Below, one piece after another: positions 1-4,961 of a stretch of DNA of 5,426 bases. Source of the stretch: an uncultured Lachnospiraceae bacterium. GTDB taxonomy: Bacteria > Bacillota > Clostridia > Lachnospirales > Lachnospiraceae. The stretch's first letter is position 1, and every line of letters starts with the position of its first letter. The translations under genes and the position numbers were made by a program. The stretch spans positions 1 to 5,426 of the forward strand of contig CACZQX010000086.1 in NCBI GenBank assembly GCA_902783445.1. The letters run 5' to 3'. The notes below the pieces were generated by a model. That model worked only from the letters and a program-made list of their open reading frames with translations, did not search any database and was not told the DNA's origin.

Positions 1-60
1 ATTTCAGTGTTTATGCCCTTTATACAAGCCTTGCATATTGTTTAAATTTTTATACTAAAA

Positions 61-76
61 AATTTTAATTAAAATT
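61..76. repeat. Perfect 16-bp AT palindrome upstream of the -35 box
   Basis: AATTTTAATTAAAATT equals its own reverse complement and ends one base before the -35 hexamer. It shares the exact 12-mer ATTTTAATTAAA with a second site at 116-127 on the other side of the promoter. It could be an operator half of a pair, or simply part of an UP element. The all-A/T composition makes chance palindromes common, so function is uncertain. Confidence 0.4.
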
Positions 77-77
77 A

Positions 78-106
78 TTGACATTTATTTTTTAGGGGTG
101 TAATAT
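78..106 (+). promoter_or_regulatory. Sigma-A-type promoter of the fatty-acid synthesis operon
   Basis: A perfect -35 hexamer TTGACA (78-83) is followed by a 17-base spacer and TAATAT (101-106), which matches the -10 consensus at four of six positions and is preceded directly by TG. Transcription would start near 112-114. The A/T tracts at about 57-77 lie where an UP element would contact the RNA polymerase alpha subunit, so the promoter may be strong. The spacer carries an AGGGGTG cluster that stands out in this AT-rich stretch and forms part of a dyad around the -10 box. The assignment rests on sequence match and on position ahead of the first gene. Confidence 0.75.
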
Positions 107-112
107 AACTCC
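95..112. promoter_or_regulatory. Imperfect dyad straddling the -10 box, candidate operator
   Basis: GGGGT (95-99) and ACTCC (108-112) are reverse complements at four of five positions, and the eight bases between them hold the -10 hexamer. These are the only G/C clusters in the core of the control region. A repressor bound here would block promoter opening. The sequence does not match the FapR or FabT operators as I know them, so no regulator is named. This is a pattern-based call with low certainty. Confidence 0.3.
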
Positions 113-131
113 AACATTTTAATTAAATGTT
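113..131. promoter_or_regulatory. Inverted repeat at the predicted transcription start
   Basis: AACATTT (113-119) and AAATGTT (125-131) are perfect 7-bp inverted arms around the five bases TAATT. The repeat begins at the predicted start of transcription. It could be an operator read as DNA, or a weak stem-loop at the 5' end of the mRNA. It contains the 12-mer ATTTTAATTAAA that also occurs at 62-73. No known regulator site is recognised. Confidence 0.35.
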
Positions 132-156
132 TTTAGATAAGTTGTTTTATCTAAAA
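131..156 (+). promoter_or_regulatory. Perfect 10-bp inverted repeat / leader stem-loop
   Basis: TTTTAGATAA (131-140) and TTATCTAAAA (147-156) are perfect reverse complements separated by the six bases GTTGTT. In RNA this would be a 10-bp, AU-rich hairpin in the 5' leader, about 80 bases before the acpP start codon. It is not followed by a U-tract and its stem has few G-C pairs, so it is a poor candidate for an intrinsic terminator. A dimeric-repressor operator just downstream of the start site, or an mRNA-stabilising hairpin, are the likelier readings. It does not resemble a riboswitch or T-box that I recognise. Confidence 0.45.
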
Positions 157-159
157 TGA

Positions 160-177
160 TTAAATTAGTTTAAATTA
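160..177. repeat. Direct repeat TTAAATTA with 10-bp period
   Basis: TTAAATTA occurs at 160-167 and again at 170-177, one helical turn apart. It lies in the leader between the stem-loop and the acpP ribosome binding site. It may be part of a protein-binding site or just low-complexity AT sequence. The pattern is plain, but function is unproven. Confidence 0.3.
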
Positions 178-233
178 AGCCGATTTAATCGAAAGAAAAA
201 AGGAAATTATTAAAACACAAAGGAGATTTAACT

Positions 234-458
234 ATGTTTGAACAAGTAAAAGAATTAATCGTGGACATTTTATGCTGTGATGCAAATGATGTAACTTTGG
301 AGGCAAATCTTTTCGATGACCTGGGTGCAGACTCTCTTGCAGCAGTGGAACTTAACATTTCAATGGATGAAAAATTCGGTTTTTCAATTCCGGACGAAGA
401 ACTTGAAAAAGTTAAAACAGTTAAAGATATTGTTGATTTCGTAGAATCACACAAATAA
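234..458 (+). CDS. acpP: Acyl carrier protein
   Basis: This 74-residue acidic protein is a fatty-acid synthase carrier that holds growing acyl chains as thioesters on a 4'-phosphopantetheine arm in the cytosol. The attachment serine is Ser34 in the motif LGADSL (residues 30-35), and the family's helix-III signature IPDEE lies at 52-56. Length is typical of bacterial AcpP. The ATG is preceded by AAGGAG at 220-225 with 8 bases of spacing. It is the first gene after the promoter and is followed by the acetyl-CoA carboxylase genes, which supports a fatty-acid role over a polyketide or peptide role. Odd points are Ala36 where most AcpPs have Asp after the DSL motif, Lys47 at a usually acidic helix-II position, and a Cys14-Cys15 pair. 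The gene symbol follows function and context. Confidence 0.95.
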   Translation: MFEQVKELIVDILCCDANDVTLEANLFDDLGADSLAAVELNISMDEKFGFSIPDEELEKVKTVKDIVDFVESHK

Positions 459-468
459 TCTTGGGCTT

Positions 469-474
469 AAGGTG
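469..474 (+). promoter_or_regulatory. Ribosome binding site that sets the accB start
   Basis: AAGGTG lies six bases before the ATG at 481. The GTG at 472-474, which would add three residues (M-I-D), is inside this Shine-Dalgarno sequence and has no well-placed site of its own upstream. The ATG at 481 is therefore the better start. Confidence 0.75.
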
Positions 475-480
475 ATTGAT

Positions 481-918
481 ATGGAACTTAATGAAATAGA
501 AAGAATTTTTGAAAAGTTTGAAAAATCATCCATTAGCGAAATGGAACTTGAGGCGGGGCAGTACCGCCTTTTCTTGAAAAGAAATGTTGCAAGTCCCGTA
601 TCTCAAAACGCAATTTCTCAGACTTCGACTCCTTTGCCGCAAAGCGCAGAAAGCAAAGCAGATGTTAAAGACGTTGAAGATGGCAAAGCTATAAAAGCGC
701 CTTTGGTCGGAACATTCTACCGCGCAAGCGCACCGGGCAAAGCGCCATACGTTGAAGTCGGAGACAGTGTTAAAAAGGGTGACGTTGTGGGGCTTATCGA
801 AGCCATGAAATTTATGAACGAAATAACCGCACCGGCTGATGGCGTTGTAAAAGCTATTCCGGCCGAAGACGGCGCCTTTGTTGAGTTCGACGAAACCCTT
901 GTGCTTTTGGATGCTTAA
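481..918 (+). CDS. accB: Biotin carboxyl carrier protein of acetyl-CoA carboxylase
   Basis: This 145-residue protein carries the covalently bound biotin that shuttles CO2 between the biotin carboxylase (AccC) and the carboxyltransferase (AccA/AccD). The N-terminal helical segment (about 1-36) resembles the AccB docking region. A flexible linker rich in Ser, Gln, Thr and Ala follows (about 37-65). The C-terminal biotinyl domain (about 70-145) has the thumb-type segment GTFYRASAPG and the biotinylation motif EAMKFMNEI, with Lys110 as the biotin acceptor (codon 808-810). The residue after the lysine is Phe, where Leu or Met is usual. The ATG at 481 is chosen over the GTG at 472 because the ribosome binding site covers that GTG. 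The gene lies 22 bases after acpP and 9 bases before accC. A biotin ligase needed to modify it is not in the window. Confidence 0.95.
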   Translation: MELNEIERIFEKFEKSSISEMELEAGQYRLFLKRNVASPVSQNAISQTSTPLPQSAESKADVKDVEDGKAIKAPLVGTFYRASAPGKAPYVEVGDSVKKGDVVGLIEAMKFMNEITAPADGVVKAIPAEDGAFVEFDETLVLLDA

Positions 919-927
919 GAGGTTACT

Positions 928-2283
928 ATGTTTAAAAGAATACTTATAGCAAACCGCGGCGAAATTGCCATGCGCATTATAAGATGCTGCCGCATGTTGG
1001 ATATTGAGACGGTTTTGGTTTATTCAACGGCGGACAAGGATTCTTTACCCGTGCAATTTGCAAACATCGCGGTTTGTATCGGAAATGCCAAGGCTTCCGA
1101 AAGCTATCTTTTGGAGGATCGAATCATCGAAACGGCTCTTGCAAAAGGCTGCGATGCTATTCATCCCGGTTTCGGATTTCTTTCGGAAAATGCCGAATTC
1201 GCAAAAAAATGCGAAAAAAACGCTATCGTATTTATTGGCCCTTCTTCAAAAGTTATAAGTATGATGGGCAATAAAGATGCCGCAAAAAAACTGATGAAAA
1301 AACACAAAGTTCCCGTAGTTCCGGGTTCGGAAGGTCTTGTTTCTTCCTATGAGGAAGCAATAAAAGTGGCAAACAAGGTTGGTTACCCGATTTTAATCAA
1401 GGCAGCTGCAGGCGGCGGTGGACGTGGCATGCGAAAAGCCTTTAATGAATCGGAAGTAAAATCCGCTTTCGAAGAAGCAAAGGCGGAAGCTCTTTCTTGT
1501 TTCGCCAACGGCGATTTGTACCTTGAAAAGCTTATACTCAACCCACATCATATCGAAGTTCAGATTTTGGCGGATTCTCACGGAAACGTTATATATCTGG
1601 GAGAACGTGACTGCTCTATTCAAAGAAGAAATCAAAAACTTATTGAGGAATCACCTTCCAAAAAAATCGATGATGATCTTAGAAAAAAAATGGGAGAAGC
1701 TGCGGTAAATGCCGCAAAGGCTTGTAAGTACACCAATGCGGGTACCGTGGAATTCGTACTTGATCACGAAGGCAATTTCTATTTTATAGAAATGAATACA
1801 AGAATTCAGGTTGAACACCCGGTTACGGAAATGGTTACGGGTATCGACCTTATTCACGAGCAGCTTCGTATCGCTTCGGGAATGAAACTTAGTTATAAAC
1901 AAGAAGATGTTAAAATAAGCGGTCACGCCATTGAATGCCGTATTAATGCGGGAAGTCCCGGAAAAATCGACTTTCTTCACCTTCCTGCGGGCTTTGGAGT
2001 CAGAGTTGACTCCGCTCTTTTTACGGGATGCGAAATCTCGCCTCACTACGATCCCATGATTGCAAAGGTAATAGTTCGAGGCACATCAAGACTTGATGCC
2101 ATAAAGAGAATGCGTGCCGCTTTGGAAGAGTTTTTGATTGACGGTGTACCCACAAACAAGGATCTACAATACCTTGTTATGTATCATCCGGATTTCTTAA
2201 AAGGCAGCTTCGATACATCTTTTATGGAACTGCATGGCAAGGAACTTGTTGAGTTTAACGAAGAAAGCCGTAAGGAGCTTTAA
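928..2283 (+). CDS. accC: Biotin carboxylase subunit of acetyl-CoA carboxylase
   Basis: This 451-residue ATP-grasp enzyme carboxylates the biotin on AccB using ATP and bicarbonate. It starts with the family hallmark FKRILIANRGEIA. ATP-binding residues are present: Lys116, Lys158, the glycine-rich loop GGGGRGMR (162-169), His208 and Lys237. Metal-site glutamates fit Glu275 and Glu288. The catalytic signature NTRIQVEHPVTE spans 290-301 with Arg292 and Glu296, and Arg338 is kept in ECRINA. Directly after that motif about seven residues found in most biotin carboxylases (the EDPxxxFxPSPG loop) are missing, so RINA runs straight into GSPGKI. The frame continues cleanly, so this is not a frameshift. 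Total length is normal. An AGAGG-type ribosome binding site overlaps the accB stop region, suggesting translational coupling. AccC is preferred over pyruvate or propionyl-CoA carboxylase because it is a stand-alone subunit between accB and accD. Confidence 0.96.
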   Translation: MFKRILIANRGEIAMRIIRCCRMLDIETVLVYSTADKDSLPVQFANIAVCIGNAKASESYLLEDRIIETALAKGCDAIHPGFGFLSENAEFAKKCEKNAIVFIGPSSKVISMMGNKDAAKKLMKKHKVPVVPGSEGLVSSYEEAIKVANKVGYPILIKAAAGGGGRGMRKAFNESEVKSAFEEAKAEALSCFANGDLYLEKLILNPHHIEVQILADSHGNVIYLGERDCSIQRRNQKLIEESPSKKIDDDLRKKMGEAAVNAAKACKYTNAGTVEFVLDHEGNFYFIEMNTRIQVEHPVTEMVTGIDLIHEQLRIASGMKLSYKQEDVKISGHAIECRINAGSPGKIDFLHLPAGFGVRVDSALFTGCEISPHYDPMIAKVIVRGTSRLDAIKRMRAALEEFLIDGVPTNKDLQYLVMYHPDFLKGSFDTSFMELHGKELVEFNEESRKEL

Positions 2284-2286
2284 AAA

Positions 2287-3153
2287 ATGACAAATCAACT
2301 TTTTAACGAAAACAGACAAAAACTGTTTTCAATGAAAAAATACAGATATAAAAATTCGGTTTTGCATGAGCTGAATATTGATGAAGAGCCCATAAAATGC
2401 AAAGCATGCGATAACGCCATTTCCAAAAAGCTTTGGAAGGAACGCTTTTATGTGTGCGATAAATGCGGCTACCATCACTCGATAAATGCAAAAGCAAGAT
2501 TAAATATGCTTATTGACGAAGATAGTTTTAAAGAAATAAACGCAGATCTTTCTTCAAAAGACCCCCTTTCTTTTCCGGGCTACAAAAAGAAGCTTAAGGA
2601 AGCCGAAAGCAAAAGTCATTTAAAAGACGCTTTGCTTACGGGTTTTGCAAGCATCGGCGGAATCGATTTGGCTATCGGTGTTTTGGATTCTTCTTTCTTT
2701 ATGGGAAGCATGGGAAGCATTGTAGGAGAAAAATTCACTCTCTTGGTTGAAGAAGCGGACAAGCACTCACTCCCTCTTTTGGTATTTAGCGCCAGCGGCG
2801 GTGCCAGAATGCAGGAAGGCTTGTTTTCTTTAATGCAAATGGCAAAGACTGCTGCCACCATAGAAAAATTTTCGGAACACGGCGGATTTTTCATTTCATA
2901 TCTTACACATCCAACAACCGGCGGTGTAAGCGCAAGCTTTGCAAACTTAGGTGACATTATCATTGCGGAGCCCGGTGCTTTAATCGGCTTTGCGGGTCCC
3001 AGAGTTATAGAACAAACCATTGGACAAACCTTGCCGGAGGGCTTCCAAAGCGCGGAGTTTCAAGAAGAGCACGGTTTCGTTGATATGATTGTTGAAAGAA
3101 AAGATATGAAAAAGACAATATTTAATCTTTTAAAACTTCACTCACGTAAATAG
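2287..3153 (+). CDS. accD: Acetyl-CoA carboxylase carboxyltransferase subunit beta
   Basis: This 288-residue subunit pairs with AccA to transfer CO2 from carboxybiotin to acetyl-CoA, giving malonyl-CoA. An N-terminal four-cysteine zinc ribbon is complete: Cys38, Cys41, Cys57 and Cys60 in the spacing C-x2-C-x15-C-x2-C. The crotonase-like carboxyltransferase domain follows, with SASGGARMQEG (168-178) and THPTTGGVSASFANLGD (207-223), then GFAGPRVIEQTIGQ (234-247). Length matches the family. The start at 2287 has AAGGAG at 2272-2277, inside the end of accC, with 9 bases of spacing. A later ATG (residue 16) has no ribosome binding site. Only three bases separate accC and accD, so translation is probably coupled. 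No key residue appears lost. Confidence 0.96.
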   Translation: MTNQLFNENRQKLFSMKKYRYKNSVLHELNIDEEPIKCKACDNAISKKLWKERFYVCDKCGYHHSINAKARLNMLIDEDSFKEINADLSSKDPLSFPGYKKKLKEAESKSHLKDALLTGFASIGGIDLAIGVLDSSFFMGSMGSIVGEKFTLLVEEADKHSLPLLVFSASGGARMQEGLFSLMQMAKTAATIEKFSEHGGFFISYLTHPTTGGVSASFANLGDIIIAEPGALIGFAGPRVIEQTIGQTLPEGFQSAEFQEEHGFVDMIVERKDMKKTIFNLLKLHSRK

Positions 3154-3186
3154 TTTTTAAGCTTAGATGCGGAAAGGTGAAAGATT

Positions 3187-3978
3187 ATGAAAAAGCTGAG
3201 TGCTTATGACAGGGTTGAAATTGCAAGAAGTCAGGTAAGACCCGTCATTACTGATTATATAGAAAAGCTTTTTTGTGATTTTACGGAATTAAAGGGTGAC
3301 AGACTGGGCAAAGAAGATGCCTCCATTTTGGGCGGAATTGCCTTTTTTCACGATATTCCCGTAACCGTAATAGGACACAGAAAAGGTAAAAACTTGGACG
3401 AAAATTTAAAATTCAATTTCGGCATGCCGGGTCCCGAAGGCTATCGCAAAGCCTTAAGGCTTATGGAACAGGCCGAAAAGTTTAATCGTCCCATCATTAC
3501 ATTTATAGACACTCCCGGCGCATATCCGGGACTTGAAGCGGAAGAAAACGGACAAGGAATTGCAATTGCAAAAAGTATTGCAAGAATGAGTTCTTTAAAA
3601 GTGCCGGTTGTTGCCATTGTAACAGGTGAAGGTAACAGCGGCGGTGCTTTGGCTTTGGCCGTGGCAAACGAGGTTTGGATGTTTGAAAACGCGGTTTACT
3701 CCATTCTTTCCCCGGAAGGCTTTGCAAGCATTTTGTGGAAGGATTCAAAACGCGCAAAAGAAGCAAGCAAGCTTATGAAAATGACTGCCGGAGAGCTTTA
3801 TCAATCGGGCTTTGTGGACAAGGTCCTTAAAGAACCGGAGGGCGGCGTTTTGGAAGAAAGCGAAGACTTTTATAAAGAGCTTGATGAGGCACTTTATGAA
3901 AAACTTAAAGAGCTTTCGGATATGTCCCCTTCCAAGTTAAAGCTTTCGCGCTTCGAAAAGTTCAGAAAAATGTGTTAA
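3187..3978 (+). CDS. accA: Acetyl-CoA carboxylase carboxyltransferase subunit alpha
   Basis: This 263-residue protein is the partner of AccD in malonyl-CoA formation. Family landmarks are the opening AYDRVEIARS, the DFTELKGDR segment (31-39), VIGHRKGK (61-68), NFGMPGPEGYRKALRLM (77-93), FIDTPGAYPG (106-115), and SPEGFASILWKD (175-186). It is shorter than the E. coli protein (319 residues) because it lacks the extra N-terminal helices, and it starts near where many Gram-positive AccAs begin. The glycine-rich loop reads GEGNSGGALAL (147-157), with Asn150 where Gly is usual, and GQGIAIA (122-128) has Ile125 where Glu is usual. AAAGGTGA at 3173-3180 sits six bases before the ATG. The 33-base gap after accD is the largest in the operon and holds no terminator. 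Confidence 0.95.
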   Translation: MKKLSAYDRVEIARSQVRPVITDYIEKLFCDFTELKGDRLGKEDASILGGIAFFHDIPVTVIGHRKGKNLDENLKFNFGMPGPEGYRKALRLMEQAEKFNRPIITFIDTPGAYPGLEAEENGQGIAIAKSIARMSSLKVPVVAIVTGEGNSGGALALAVANEVWMFENAVYSILSPEGFASILWKDSKRAKEASKLMKMTAGELYQSGFVDKVLKEPEGGVLEESEDFYKELDEALYEKLKELSDMSPSKLKLSRFEKFRKMC

Positions 3979-3993
3979 AGCTTGTGTTTAGAC

Positions 3994-3999
3994 AAGGAG
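3994..3999 (+). promoter_or_regulatory. Ribosome binding site that sets the fabH start
   Basis: AAGGAG lies five bases before the ATG at 4005. The longer frame opens with GTG at 3972, inside the end of accA, has no ribosome binding site, and would add eleven residues unlike any FabH start. The ATG at 4005 is preferred. Confidence 0.85.
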
Positions 4000-4004
4000 A
4001 AAAT

Positions 4005-4943
4005 ATGACCGGAATAAAAGTTGTGGGCACAGGAAGGTTTCTTCCGGCAAAGATTTTTTATAACGATGATTTTGATAAAAAATTAGATACATCAGACGAG
4101 TGGATTAGCTCAAGAACGGGCATCAAATCCCGCTATTTCGTAACAGACGAAACAAATTGGCAAATGGCCGCAGCGGCGGCAAAAAAAGCAATGGAGGCTG
4201 CAAATGTAAATCCCGAACAAATCGGTGCAATTATTTGCGCTACCTTCACTCCCGACTACTCCACTCCGGCCGTTGCCTGCGTTGTGCAGCGTGAACTTGG
4301 CCTTAGGGGCGATATTCCCGCTTTTGATATAAATGCAGCTTGCTCGGGTTTCGTATACGGACTGAAAGTAGCTCAAAGCATGATGATAGAAATGAAAGAG
4401 GAATACGTCCTTTTAATCGGCAGCGAAGTGGTATCCCGAATGATGGATTTTAACGATCGTTCCACCTGCGTGCTTTTCGGAGACGGCGCCGGAGCGGTTG
4501 TTTTAATGAAAGATTCATCAAAAGCCTTTTACTCAAAGCTTGGGGCTGAAGGAAATCCCGAGGCTTTAAGCTGTCTCGGTGCAAATTTTCCCAACGCCTA
4601 CATAAAAATGGATGGCACAAAGGTATTTAAATTTGCCGTGGATGCAGGTGCAAAGGCCATAAATGAGATTTTAAGACAGTCGGGACTGTCTATCGATGAT
4701 ATTGATTATTTCGTTTGTCATCAGGCAAACAAAAGAATAATCGATTTTATCGGCAAGATAGAAAAAATCCCAAAAGAAAAGCTTTATCTAAACCTTGATA
4801 GATACGCCAACACCGTGGCGGCAACAATTCCCATAGCTTTGGATGAATTGGTTGAGAATAAACAAATTAAAGAAGGCTCAAAGGTTATGGTACTGGGTTT
4901 TGGTTCCGGCCTTACATGGGGCGGCGCCCTGCTTTATTTTTAA
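4005..4943 (+). CDS. fabH: 3-oxoacyl-ACP synthase III (initiation condensing enzyme)
   Basis: This 312-residue thiolase-fold enzyme condenses acetyl-CoA (or another short acyl-CoA) with malonyl-ACP to start fatty-acid chains. The Cys-His-Asn triad is visible: Cys113 in NAACSGF, His239 in CHQANKR, and Asn269 in YANTVAATIP. Other FabH marks are the start IKVVGTGRFLP, DEWISSRTGI (31-40) with the CoA-contacting Trp and Arg, FGDGAGAVVL (158-167), and the C-terminal GFGSGLTWGGAL (298-309). Length is slightly under the usual 317-325, with a short loop at about 180-200. The asparagine motif reads YANT where YGNT is usual. Primer choice (straight or branched) cannot be told from sequence here. The gap to accA is 26 bases, and fabK follows after 18. 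KAS I/II is ruled out by the His-Asn triad, whereas FabF and FabB use two histidines. Confidence 0.95.
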   Translation: MTGIKVVGTGRFLPAKIFYNDDFDKKLDTSDEWISSRTGIKSRYFVTDETNWQMAAAAAKKAMEAANVNPEQIGAIICATFTPDYSTPAVACVVQRELGLRGDIPAFDINAACSGFVYGLKVAQSMMIEMKEEYVLLIGSEVVSRMMDFNDRSTCVLFGDGAGAVVLMKDSSKAFYSKLGAEGNPEALSCLGANFPNAYIKMDGTKVFKFAVDAGAKAINEILRQSGLSIDDIDYFVCHQANKRIIDFIGKIEKIPKEKLYLNLDRYANTVAATIPIALDELVENKQIKEGSKVMVLGFGSGLTWGGALLYF

Positions 4944-4961
4944 AGAAAGAAGGTAAATCAT

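Larger units (their letters stand above)
1..233 (+). other. AT-rich control region and leader of the operon
   Basis: This stretch carries no recognisable gene. Its base composition falls sharply compared with the genes that follow, especially after about position 40. It contains a strong-looking promoter at 78-106, a perfect 16-bp palindrome just upstream of the -35 box, a GC-containing dyad over the -10 box, two adjacent inverted repeats at 113-131 and 131-156, a 10-bp-period direct repeat at 160-177, and the acpP ribosome binding site AAGGAG at 220-225. If transcription starts near 112-114, the untranslated leader is about 120 bases, which is long enough to hold regulatory structure. The first 40 or so bases are less AT-rich and could be the tail of an upstream gene, but this cannot be shown. 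Confidence 0.75.

Noticed and set aside
1..45. Open frame ending at TAA 43-45, which could be the last 14 codons of an upstream gene (ISVFMPFIQALHIV).
   Set aside because: All three forward frames are open over this short stretch and no family is recognisable. The slightly higher GC content is only a hint.
31..56. Second promoter made of TTGCAT (31-36) and TATACT (51-56).
   Set aside because: The spacer is only 14 bases, too short for a normal sigma-A promoter.
131..156. Leader hairpin as an intrinsic terminator or attenuator.
   Set aside because: The stem is AU-rich and no U-tract follows. No alternative pairing partner was evident by eye.
127..173. Two tiny leader ORFs, 127-159 (10 codons) and 156-173 (5 codons), overlapping by ATGA across the stem-loop.
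   Set aside because: Neither ATG has a Shine-Dalgarno sequence, and the codons show no attenuator-like run of one amino acid.
181..191. CGATTTAATCG near-palindrome just before the purine-rich stretch.
   Set aside because: Arms of five bases in AT-rich DNA are expected by chance, and nothing else supports a site.
199..206. AAAGGAAA as a ribosome binding site for a leader peptide.
   Set aside because: No ATG, GTG or TTG start at suitable distance opens a plausible frame. The AAGGAG at 220-225 serves acpP.
2616..3020. 134-codon reverse-strand open frame opposite accD, and a similar one at 1651-2046 opposite accC.
   Set aside because: Each lies fully inside a well-supported gene, shows no family motif, and is explained by codon bias of the sense strand.
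3154..3186. Possible terminator or promoter in the 33-base accD-accA gap.
   Set aside because: The T-run there is not preceded by a stem, and the only palindrome is the 8-base TAAGCTTA. The gap otherwise holds the accA ribosome binding site.
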